DNA of 64,000 nt from Dehalococcoidia bacterium (GTDB taxonomy: Bacteria > Chloroflexota > Dehalococcoidia > Lucifugimonadales > Lucifugimonadaceae): the NCBI GenBank assembly GCA_022819585.1, contig JAJEGY010000036.1, positions 1 through 64,000 on the forward strand, read 5' to 3'. Under the pieces are notes generated by a model, which saw nothing but the letters and a program-made list of their open reading frames with translations, had not been told where the DNA came from and made no database searches. Positions within the stretch are counted from its first letter, which is position 1, and every line of letters starts with the position of its first letter. The translations under genes and the position numbers were made by a program. Shown here one piece after another: positions 28,437 to 36,700 of the stretch.

Positions 28437-29366
28437 TCACTTCGTCAAGTCATCGTATGTGAGACGCTTCCCGACGCTCAGCATCACCATGACTGACATC
28501 TGATGTATCGGATCGAGCAGACGCAGATTGTTGCGTCCCACAAATTCATCCACGTATCTGTGCATGTGCTTGCCGCTCCACCAGTGGTACGTGCTGTATC
28601 CGCGTTTCAGCATCGCCCAGAACGCTTCGATGCTGTTCGTATGAACTGCACCGTTGACGTACTGCTTCGTTGAATGCTTGACTGTCCTGTGATATCGCGG
28701 CATTCTCCGGTATCCCGGATGCTCGTCTGTGTACACCCTGGTCTGCGGATCAGTTCGCGACAAGACAAAACGTTGCAACGTTGCTCGATTTGTCGAATGG
28801 ACGGGTCCCGCTGCTACGAATCCGTTGCGCCTGTAGACCATTCCGATTACCGGATGTTTGTCTACTGGTCCGCGTCCGATGTAGCGGCGTTTGTGAAGCG
28901 GTCTGTTTTTGATCTTGCCGCCGATGTAGGTCTCGTCGCACTCGACAACTTCAGGGACGCCGTTTCCCGGTGTCCCTCTTCCTATTTGAGCTTGGTTCCA
29001 CATCTGCCGTATGCGGTGCATCATGAACCAAGCTGACGGTTGCGAGATTCCGAGATGCTTGCTCATCTGCACGCTGCTCACGCCTTTCGAGTGAACAGAC
29101 ATGAGATACATAGCTATCAGCCACTTTCTGAGTGGTATGCGAGTTCTCGCAAACAACGTTCCGCTCGTTGCTGAGAAGTACCGTCGGCACCTGCGACAGT
29201 AGTACGGCATCGGCTTGCGATTGATGCGACGAGAAACGTCTTGTTTCGCGCACCGCGGGCAACGAACGCCGCCGGGCCATCGTTGCTCTGCGAACCAAGC
29301 CTCGGCTTTGCGTTCGTTTGAGAACATCTCCATCGCTTCTATGAGCGATGTTTGTCTGGTTTTCAT
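28437..29366 (-). CDS. IS1595-family (ISXO2-like) transposase
   Basis: A 309-residue DDE-type transposase. An N-terminal zinc ribbon (CPRCAKQDV ... YYCRRCRRYF) binds DNA. The catalytic domain shows VECDETYIGG, VYTDEHPGY and NSIEAFWAMLKRG, the D-D-N-K pattern seen in part of the IS1595 family. The frame is full length and undamaged, so the element may be active. It is transcribed away from the cargo genes. Confidence 0.95.
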   Translation of the reverse strand: MKTRQTSLIEAMEMFSNERKAEAWFAEQRWPGGVRCPRCAKQDVSRRINRKPMPYYCRRCRRYFSATSGTLFARTRIPLRKWLIAMYLMSVHSKGVSSVQMSKHLGISQPSAWFMMHRIRQMWNQAQIGRGTPGNGVPEVVECDETYIGGKIKNRPLHKRRYIGRGPVDKHPVIGMVYRRNGFVAAGPVHSTNRATLQRFVLSRTDPQTRVYTDEHPGYRRMPRYHRTVKHSTKQYVNGAVHTNSIEAFWAMLKRGYSTYHWWSGKHMHRYVDEFVGRNNLRLLDPIHQMSVMVMLSVGKRLTYDDLTK

Positions 29367-29421
29367 CGTGTATGACTTCTTTCTGGTCGTGTGGTTGCGA
29401 GCATTTGGAAGTAATGTACGT

Positions 29422-29451
29422 TGCTCGCAGGTTTAGTCTGTGTTAATAATC
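29422..29451 (+). promoter_or_regulatory. Candidate promoter for the cargo side of the IS1595 element
   Basis: TTGCTC at 29422-29427 and AATAAT at 29446-29451 are 18 bp apart and resemble sigma-70 -35 and -10 boxes. They point towards the structured stretch and terminator at 29544-29582 and the cargo genes. The weak -35 makes this tentative. Confidence 0.35.
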
Positions 29452-29454
29452 TCT

Positions 29455-29583
29455 TCTCGCTGTGTTAGTGTTTAATCAAGTCGCCGCGAGGCGATAAAGA
29501 GATTGCCCAAACAACTTCTTTCTGGTCGTGTAAGCGTCTCTCCGAAGGCACCTGTTGCGAGCAGGTGCCTTCTACTTTTTTCA
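29455..29583 (+). ncRNA. Candidate structured leader RNA in the IS1595 element
   Basis: Between the divergent transposase and cargo genes lies about 130 bp without an ORF, containing a TCGCC-GCGA-GGCGA hairpin (29481-29494), an 18-bp direct repeat (29514-29531, copy of 29375-29392, ACTTCTTTCTGGTCGTGT) and a strong terminator. A short transcript from the promoter near 29422 would end at the terminator, giving a small RNA or an attenuated leader. No known RNA family was recognised. Confidence 0.35.
29544..29582 (+). terminator. Rho-independent terminator inside the IS1595 element
   Basis: An 11-bp perfect stem (GAAGGCACCTG / CAGGTGCCTTC) with a 7-base loop is followed by TACTTTTTT. It is a strong plus-strand terminator located before, not after, the cargo genes. 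Confidence 0.85.
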
Positions 29584-29808
29584 CGCTATCACACGCGTAC
29601 GTTTGAACTTCTCGCTCTGTGGATTTCCTGCGCAACCCTCTCAATCGCAGTTTGCGTAGTAACGTTGAAGTGCTGTCTCACCGTGATTTCTCAGTCGCGT
29701 TGAATGCGCCGGTATGTCGGCAGGGCGTATCGCGCCCCCTCGTTCGGCGCGATTGAGCAAACGGTTGAGACAGCAAGCGACCACTGCCCATGCCGCGAGG
29801 GGGTATCC

Positions 29809-30078
29809 ATGCTCACGCGCGTTGTCCAGACGCTTCTAGTTGCTTGCGTCTCGTTTCTGATCGTTGCAGCTTTTACCTGCGAAGAAGATTTGCCGACACC
29901 TTTACCGACAGCTTCATCAACGCCGACAGTTGTTCCGACATCAACTCCTCTTCCGATCTTCGCAACTCGCGAAGCTGAGCGACCACCGACTGCTACTCCG
30001 ACTGCAACTTCAACTCCTTGGGCTGTGACTTGCTCACCTGGAGTTGACGACGAAGACTGTCCAGAGCTGTTCGATTGA
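29809..30078 (+). CDS. Small Thr/Pro-rich lipoprotein, IS cargo
   Basis: An 89-residue protein with a signal sequence (MLTRVVQTLLVACVSFLIVA) ending in a lipobox-like AFTC, so probably lipid-anchored after Cys cleavage. The mature part is rich in Thr and Pro (PTPLPTASSTPTVVPTSTPL), like spacer regions of the chromosomal surface proteins in this window, and ends with two Cys and acidic residues. GAGGGGG lies about six bases before ATG 29809. No known family. It is the first cargo gene of the IS1595 element. Confidence 0.65.
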   Translation: MLTRVVQTLLVACVSFLIVAAFTCEEDLPTPLPTASSTPTVVPTSTPLPIFATREAERPPTATPTATSTPWAVTCSPGVDDEDCPELFD

Positions 30079-30192
30079 AGTCTGATACACTTCCAGACGC
30101 TGTCTCAATTGTTGCTCGCATCTCGCAAGAAGATCGCGTTCGGCTGCTGATTCAGCAGTCGATTCTCAACGCGAACTTGAGAGGTGCATCAA

Positions 30193-30399
30193 ATGGAGCA
30201 GCACATCCCTGCCACAACTGTGACGAAGGAACACGCTCGAATATATCTAGGACTAGCCCACGTTTCGTCGATCAACGAATACGCGCAACAAGGCAAGCTC
30301 GAAGCTGTGAAAGTCAAGGGAATCCGAGCTCGACAGATCACAGTAGAGAGCTTGGAGAAGTTTGAACGCGAACGCAATAGATTTGGATCGTGTTTATAA
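30193..30399 (+). CDS. Excisionase-like helix-turn-helix protein, IS cargo
   Basis: A 68-residue protein with an HTH_17/excisionase-like layout: VTKEHARIYLGLAHVSSINE (helix-turn-helix), then YAQQGKLEAVKVKGIRAR and QITVESLEKFERER, the usual wing and closing helix. A GAGAGG site eight bases before ATG 30193 decides the start. Such proteins bind DNA and either regulate transcription or bend DNA during recombination. Here it could regulate the cargo or the transposase. TGCGAGCA motifs and their complements near 29394, 29424, 29556 and 30112 are possible binding sites. Confidence 0.6.
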   Translation: MEQHIPATTVTKEHARIYLGLAHVSSINEYAQQGKLEAVKVKGIRARQITVESLEKFERERNRFGSCL

Positions 30400-30420
30400 T
30401 TGCAAGCAAGCTGAGAGGGA

Positions 30421-30543
30421 GGCGACGTGTGGTTCTGAACTAGTGACGCATCGCCAATTACGCTTGCTAAGCGACCCCTTAGCCAACAAGGCAGGTTTTG
30501 GATCAGTGGTAGAACTTTGTCGCGATCCGCAACCTGCCTTGTT
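30421..30543. repeat. Hairpin cluster ending in a 20-bp imperfect inverted repeat
   Basis: Within the gap between the last two cargo genes, AACAAGGCAGGTT...GGATC (30485-30504) pairs with GATCC...AACCTGCCTTGTT (30524-30543) over 20 bp with a two-base mismatch and a 19-base loop. Directly before it, GCTAAG/CTTAGC (30466-30471 and 30478-30483) and GGCGA/TCGCC (30421-30425 and 30451-30455) form two further stems. It is either a structured RNA or a recombination-type site. Confidence 0.6.
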
Positions 30544-30575
30544 CTATGGTAATCCGAGAACGAAAGCAAGTAACG

Positions 30576-30800
30576 ATGGACGCTGAATTCCGAACTCGAT
30601 ATTACAGAGAAACTATTGCTGACTTGGTGTGTGTTATCTACAACCAAGAAGACTGGGACAAACAGACTGTCGCTGCGCAATTCCACATGGGCGATAAAAG
30701 TCTCGACTACACGTTTCCCGAAGGTGAAATTCCTGAAAAACTAACTAGAGAAGATGTGCTTGCAGCGATTGACAAGATTTTTGAGCGCGGCGGAGTTTGA
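30576..30800 (+). CDS. Uncharacterised 74-residue protein, IS cargo
   Basis: The protein starts MDAEFRTRYYRETIADLVCV and continues with YNQEDWDKQTVAAQFHMGDK and a final helix (REDVLAAIDKIFERGGV). ATG 30576 is chosen; an in-frame ATG at 30546 would overlap the preceding inverted repeat. The stop lies seven bases inside the right terminal repeat, so it is the last cargo gene. No family recognised. The mixed alpha/beta composition suggests a folded domain rather than a leader peptide. Confidence 0.5.
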   Translation: MDAEFRTRYYRETIADLVCVIYNQEDWDKQTVAAQFHMGDKSLDYTFPEGEIPEKLTREDVLAAIDKIFERGGV

Positions 30801-30807
30801 AGACCTA

Positions 30808-30832
30808 ACGCGTAGTCGTCCTCATAAATCCC
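30808..30832 (-). repeat. Right terminal inverted repeat of the IS1595 element
   Basis: 25 bp, exact complement of 28127-28151. Target duplication TTTTGATT follows at 30833-30840. Confidence 0.95.
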
Positions 30833-30897
30833 TTTTGATTTCTCGCGTGGAGGTCATTCCGTCGATCCGAACGAAGTGACGTAGGCGACAGATTGAT

Positions 30898-31809
30898 ATG
30901 ACACAAGTTTCTGACAAAGTATGGAATGTCCCTGAACCCCACTCGGTGGGCAAGGTTCAAGTCGACGACGAGACTGAAATCACGTTGCGACGCCACGGCA
31001 ACCCTGACGGTCCACGGTTGGTCTTGAGCCATGGCAACGGTCTCGCCATAGATCTCTACTATCCCTTTTGGTCTTTGCTGATGGACGATTTCGACTTGGT
31101 GAACTACGACTTGAGAAACCACGGTTGGAATCGCGTAACCAGCATGAAGAACCACACGATGCCGGATCTCGCTAGCGATCACGATCTCGTCGTTGACGGC
31201 ATCGACAGACTGTTCGGAGCGAAGCCTAAGATCGGGGTCTATCACTCGGTATCCGCACTTGCGATGCTTTTGACCCCAAACAAGGGTGCCCAATTCGATG
31301 GTTGGGTACTATTCGACCCGCCGCTCTGCAAACCTGGGCAAAGTTACTTAGATTTCGACGAAGTCGCTGAGAGGGTCTCAACGTTGACGAGGCAACGTGC
31401 TGCTCGCTTCAACACATTGGAAGACCTATCTTCAATTCTTCCTTATCTGCCCAATTTCCAAAAGGTTGTGTCCGGTTTGCCTGATCTGTTCGTGAGGACG
31501 ACACTCAGAGCCACAGATGATGGATCAGGTTTCGAGCTGCGTTGTCCGAGAGAATACGAGGCTCAAATCATCGAGTATGCAAGCGTGTACGCAGTGTTGA
31601 TCAATTTTGCATCTTACAGGTGTCCGATGAAGGTGATCGGCGCAGACCCCACTTTGCCGTACTCGTATCTACCGACCCTCGACCTCAGCGACGCAGTCGG
31701 TGTCGACTACGACTTTCTACCGGAGGCTACACATTTTCTTCAGTTCGAGCAGCCCGAGGAGTGTGTCGAGACGATGCTCGAGTTCGTTGATCCTATCTTG
31801 CGACCGTGA
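30898..31809 (+). CDS. Alpha/beta-hydrolase fold protein, possible PKS release enzyme
   Basis: A 303-residue alpha/beta hydrolase. LVLSHGNGLAIDLYYPFW is the oxyanion HG motif, GVYHSVSALAML the nucleophile elbow, GADPTLP the acid region and EATHFLQFEQPEE the catalytic His. The elbow reads YHSVSA instead of the usual GHSxGG, so the serine is kept but its flanking glycines are not. Removing the IS1595 insertion would put it about 150 bp after the PPTase gene on the same strand. As the PKS lacks a thioesterase, a release role is conceivable but unproven. Its end overlaps the convergent permease gene by 17 bp. Confidence 0.75.
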   Translation: MTQVSDKVWNVPEPHSVGKVQVDDETEITLRRHGNPDGPRLVLSHGNGLAIDLYYPFWSLLMDDFDLVNYDLRNHGWNRVTSMKNHTMPDLASDHDLVVDGIDRLFGAKPKIGVYHSVSALAMLLTPNKGAQFDGWVLFDPPLCKPGQSYLDFDEVAERVSTLTRQRAARFNTLEDLSSILPYLPNFQKVVSGLPDLFVRTTLRATDDGSGFELRCPREYEAQIIEYASVYAVLINFASYRCPMKVIGADPTLPYSYLPTLDLSDAVGVDYDFLPEATHFLQFEQPEECVETMLEFVDPILRP

Positions 31810-33526
31810 CGGTCAGGATGTCCACATTTTGATATTTCTGATGCTTGACGGAAGACCCGTAGTGTCGTAGCAAACGCAGAGAAACCTCCGAAGGATCGAC
31901 GATTTCGGGTTCATCCTCGAGATAGGCGAGGCGATCCTCGATGTTGGCTTCATTGGAGACCGCGGTGAATTCCAATTCCGCGTTTCCGTTTTCTGCGCGC
32001 ACCGAGATGACTAATCGTGACGAGTTGTCGTCTCCCTGTTCTGAGTGTGCGGATGACAATACTGCGAATGCTTCCTCACCGGCAGACCTGAGCCCCTGGG
32101 TTTCTTCGGTTTGCCAACCCATGTCGGTCGACACGCTTTTCAGGAACTCGTCAATTTCTCTTAATGCCGACGATTCCAAAATGGTTTCGAGGCGCCGTGG
32201 TCGTGGTCTGGAAAGATCTACAAATGTGGTTAGGACGATAGCTGTTGCGGCGCCTATGGTGATACCGTTGCCGAGGACAATGCCCCAAGGGTCTGGGAGG
32301 AAGTCGGCCAAGAGGTTGTATTGATGCATGGCGAGGCCCACCGCGAAGGATAGACCTGCAATCAACGATTTTTGGGGATCCAGTCCCGATCGCACGAAAG
32401 TTTGAATGCCTTCGATCAAAAGCAACCCGATCGCGAAGATGAGGAAACCGCCCATTACCGGACTAGGTATCGTGATCAACGCTCCTGTGACCTTCGGAAA
32501 AAGTGCCAGCAAGACCAGAACGACCGCAGCAGCGTAACCAGTCGCTCGGGCCGCGTTGCCAGTGACGTTCACTAGTGCCACGGTCAAGCTCGAATAGGTG
32601 CTCGTAGGTGGGGTGCCTGCAACTCCTGACATCAGAATCCCAGTGCCGTTGGCATAGATCGAGCCTTGGATCAATCGAAAATCGGTGGCTTGAGCATTTC
32701 TGCGAGAGATGCGTTGGACAATCATGCCGTCACTGATGTTCTTAATGGCTTGCAACAGCGTGACGATCAAAAAAAGTGGTACGAGGGCCCAAAAACTCCA
32801 ACCGGGCACAAGATCCAAACCTGGAAGATCCAAGTCAGGGACGCCGAACCAAGGCGCGGACAGCAAAGGTTGAATCTCGTAGATGCCCAAAAATGCAGCG
32901 GTAACGCATCCGGCAATGATGCCGAGGGAGATGGCCCAAGGACGGACAAGACTCGGCGAGCGTAACGCCAAAGCGATCGTCGCGAACACGGTGACTGCAG
33001 CGACGGCTGTACCGGTCGAAGGGTGTGCAGTTTCAGGTGTGTCGCGGATGAGTTTCAGCGCGAACGGAATTATGAGTGCCGCGATGAGCATGAGCACGGT
33101 TCCGGCAACGGTAGGGGTTATGATCCGACGGAGCAACGGCAACCACGTCGCGACGGCGTAGTAAAACACGGCCGAAACAACGATGAGGCTGGCAAGCATC
33201 GATGGTCCGCCTTCAGCGAGGGCAATAATCGATATTGCTATGTAGTTGGGCGTGACACCGCAAACGATCAAGTGGCCGCCTCCAAATCGCCCGATCTTGG
33301 AAGCTTGCAGCGCCATAGTGATGCCGACGACTACGAGCGTGGCGAAAGACGCCCATATGAGTAATCTGTCCTCTTGACCAGATGCGCGTACGGTTATCGC
33401 CACGATCAGAATCGTCATTGCCAAGACGAGGGTTACGGCTTGAATCGCAGTTCCGATCAGCATCAACGGCGGACATTTTTCGTCCGGTTCGTAGCGGATC
33501 GCAGAGTTTGAGGCGTTTGGTGCCAC
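31793..33526 (-). CDS. NCS2-type nucleobase permease with C-terminal ATPase-like domain
   Basis: A 577-residue protein starting with GTG. Residues about 20-430 carry 12-14 membrane segments with NCS2 (xanthine/uracil permease) features: GGGHLIVCGVTPNY, GVAGTPPTSTYSS and PSPVMGGFLIFAIGLLL. After the last segment about 140 residues form a soluble domain (ALREIDEFLKSVSTDMGW, LRSAGEEAFAVLSSA, then SLRLLRHYGSSVKHQKY) that looks like a GHKL/RsbW-type ATPase fold. Most NCS2 permeases (about 430-480 residues) lack it. Substrate is probably a purine or pyrimidine base; the role of the extra domain is unknown. AAGGA lies close before the start. Confidence 0.8.
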   Translation of the reverse strand: MAPNASNSAIRYEPDEKCPPLMLIGTAIQAVTLVLAMTILIVAITVRASGQEDRLLIWASFATLVVVGITMALQASKIGRFGGGHLIVCGVTPNYIAISIIALAEGGPSMLASLIVVSAVFYYAVATWLPLLRRIITPTVAGTVLMLIAALIIPFALKLIRDTPETAHPSTGTAVAAVTVFATIALALRSPSLVRPWAISLGIIAGCVTAAFLGIYEIQPLLSAPWFGVPDLDLPGLDLVPGWSFWALVPLFLIVTLLQAIKNISDGMIVQRISRRNAQATDFRLIQGSIYANGTGILMSGVAGTPPTSTYSSLTVALVNVTGNAARATGYAAAVVLVLLALFPKVTGALITIPSPVMGGFLIFAIGLLLIEGIQTFVRSGLDPQKSLIAGLSFAVGLAMHQYNLLADFLPDPWGIVLGNGITIGAATAIVLTTFVDLSRPRPRRLETILESSALREIDEFLKSVSTDMGWQTEETQGLRSAGEEAFAVLSSAHSEQGDDNSSRLVISVRAENGNAELEFTAVSNEANIEDRLAYLEDEPEIVDPSEVSLRLLRHYGSSVKHQKYQNVDILTVTVAR

Positions 33527-33771
33527 GTTCGTCCTTGGAAGGATGTTAGGCGGGCAGTTGTGTTGAAAAGTTCAATGAATCGGGAATTATATCTCTGAGT
33601 GCTGCCCTACAATGTCGCCTCGACACAGGCAGATCCCACTCTCGCAGATCCCAATGCAACGATAGAATACCGCTAACCGATACAACGGGCCAAATCCGCA
33701 TCGAGCAGCGTACGCTTCGCGGCTCCAAATACATACATCATCGCAAGTATGGCAGAGCCCGATATCCAACG

Positions 33772-36700
33772 ATGTACTTCGATCCGCGCCTATTCGAACT
33801 GACACGCGGCATAAGACTCCGAATAGTCTTCGCCGCCATACTCGGACTCGTCGCCGTCGGCGCAGGAGTCTCCCGACTCGCTGTCTCTGGCGTCATCATC
33901 TACCAGGTCCTTGCCGGAGAAGCCAGCTTCTCCGCCCTTGCTTTACCGCTCTTGACCATTGCCGCCCTCATCGTCATCCGCAGCACATTCCAGTACTGGC
34001 AGAACGCCGTCAGCCACCACACCGCAAACATCGTCAAGATCCGACTCCGCCGTGATGCCTACGAACATCTCATAGAACTCGGACCCGGATACGCCGACCG
34101 AAACCGCACTGGCGACGTCGTCCTCTCCCTGGTCGAGGGCATCGAACGTCTCGAGACCTTCTTCGGACAATACCTCTCTCAGATCATCGTCTCCGCTATC
34201 GCCCCCATCGTCATCTTTGCATACATGGTCACCCTAGACATCTACATCGCGTTTATCTTCCTCGCTTTCGCAATCTTCACTCTCCTAGTCCCATCGGTTT
34301 TCCACCGCTGGAACCGCAACAGCAGCTTCCGACGCCGCAGATCCTACGGACAACTAGGTTCGGACTTCCTAGATAGCGTCCAAGGTCTAGCGACGTTGAA
34401 AGCCTTCGGCCAAAGCAAAGCACGCGGCCAAGCACTCGCAACTCGCATTCACGACCTTTACCGCACTACCATGGGCGTTGTCGCGGCAAACCAAGCCACC
34501 AGCGGGGCATCCATCTTCTTCATGGCCACCGGAGCAGCCATCGCACTCGCCGTCGGCGCAATCCGCGTCAGCAACGGAGACATGGAACTCCGCCCGCTCT
34601 TGATCGTTCTCATGCTCGGCGTCGAAGTCTTCCGCCCTATGCGGGAACTAACCAACCTCTACCACCAGGGCATGGCGACGATGGCCGCAGCACAAAGCGT
34701 CTTCGACATCATCGACGAACCAGTGGCTGTACGAGACCCCGAGTCGGTTCCTGATGAACTGACACTGAAGATCGATCCCGAAATCAGATTCGAAGATGTC
34801 ACATTCGGTTACGACGGCGGACATCGAGAAGCTCTACAAGATGTGTCATTCAAACTTCAAAGCGGCGAGACTCTAGGAGTCGTCGGCGCAAGCGGAGCAG
34901 GAAAATCCACTCTCGTCTGGTTGATGTACCGTTTCTACGATCCCCAATCCGGATCCATCAAACTAGGCAACCACGACCTACGGGACCTACCCCTATCCGC
35001 AATCCGACAAAACATATCCGTAGTCACCCAAGATACATACCTCTTCCATGGAACCGTCGCTGACAATATGTGTTTCGGCAAACCCGACGCCACGCAGGAG
35101 CAACTCGAAGATGCCGCCCGCGCTGCCAATGCCCACGAATTCATCTCCCGACTTCCCCAAGCCTACAACACCGTAGTAGGGGAGCACGCGGTCCGTCTAT
35201 CCGGCGGTCAACGACAAAGGCTTGCCATCGCACGAGCCCTGTTGAAAGACGCCCCAATCCTACTCCTCGACGAAGCCCTTTCAAGCGTTGATGCCGAGAA
35301 CGAAACGCTCATCCAAGAGGCCCTAGACCGCCTCATGGAAAACCGCACAACTCTAGTCATCGCGCATCGGCTCTCCAGCGTCATCAACGCCGACCGCATC
35401 TTGGTGCTCGAAGACAGTAGGGCAGTGGAGATAGGCTCCCACGCCGAACTAATGGCCGCTGATGGAGCCTACGCCAGCCTCATGCGCCAGCAAACCGAGA
35501 TGAGCGAAACCATCCTTACCGACGACGCAGACACAACCGCATCCCAATCCGCCGCACCACCACTTCCAGAACTCCCAACAACGGGCCATCACCACGGACC
35601 AAGCACCTCTCACGCACATCACCACGAAGAGATAAACATACGCTCATGGGCCGTATGGGTGCGCCTTTTCGGCTTAGTACGGCCCGTCAAATGGCAGTTC
35701 CTCATCACTGTCGCGTTGGGGATGCTCAACCACGGCTCTGTCATCCTCCTCGGCGCAGCAACCGCGCTCCTCGTTGGGGCAGTCGTCAGAGACGAATCAC
35801 TGACCAACCTCGTCATCCTCGTCTGCACCCTCGCACCGCTCTCCGCACTCTTCTTCTACCTCGAATCGTGGCAAGCTCACGACATGGCCTTCAGACTCCT
35901 TGCCAAGATGCGTATCGACCTTTACGAGAAACTCGAACCCCTCGCCCCTGCTTACATGGTTCGACGCCGATCAGGTGACTTCGTCAGCGTCGTTGCTGGC
36001 GATGTAGAAACCGTCGAATACTTCTTCGGACACGCCATCACTCCTATGATCGTTGCCGTCCTCATCCCCGGTGGACTCCTCATCGCACTCCTCTTCATCG
36101 CTTGGCCTATAGCTGCTGTCCTCGCCCCATTCCTCGCCGCCGTAGCTATTAGCCCATTCTTCGCAAACACACGTATCGAACGCCTCGGTGACGAAATCCG
36201 AGGCCGCATGGGCGACATTCACGCCTTCATGGTCGATTCAATCCAAGGAATGAGAGAGATCGTCGCATTCGGACGGAGCAAAGCCCGTAACGAAGAACTT
36301 ACCCAACAAGGATGGGCCTATGCCGGACACCTCGTCCGATTTCAGAAATCCCAAGCCTTCCAAATCGGTTTCATGGAAGCAATGATGGGCCTCGGCGGTC
36401 TTGCCGTCTTGGCAACTGGTGTCTGGTTAGTCTTGGACGGTCAACTCGAACGCACCCAACTCCCCCTAGTGAGCGTCCTCGCACTAGCCTCCTTCAGTCC
36501 CATAACCGAACTCGCCCGAACAATGAAGCAGCTAATGGAGACCCTCGCCGCTTCTCGCCGCATCTTAGCTATCCACGACGAACCAATACCCGTACGAGAT
36601 GGCCCCGGAATCGCGGAGACCGAACAAGAAGCGGCCCTAGGACTCCCTTCCATCGAGTTCGGAAACGTCGCTTTCACATATGCCGAAGGCGACCCCCAAG

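Larger units (their letters stand above)
28127..30832. mobile_element. Complete IS1595-family element with cargo genes
   Basis: The borders are exact. Perfect 25-bp terminal inverted repeats (outer end GGGATTTATGAGGACGACTA) occupy 28127-28151 and 30808-30832, and both are flanked by the 8-bp direct repeat TTTTGATT (28119-28126 and 30833-30840). IS1595 elements generate 8-bp duplications. The 2,706-bp element holds a transposase and a small gene on the minus strand, and at least three cargo genes on the plus strand. Perfect repeats and duplication point to a recent insertion. It lies 85 bp behind the PPTase stop and 66 bp before the hydrolase start. Confidence 0.95.

Noticed and set aside
30075-30365. 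A 96-codon frame starting TTG in the overlap with the lipoprotein stop
   Set aside because: Its first 38 residues look protein-like, but the rest is out of frame with, and overlaps, the better supported HTH gene. No ribosome site was seen.
30421-30543. Integron attC-like site
   Set aside because: The outer ends do not match the RYYYAAC/GTTRRRY core and no integrase is present.
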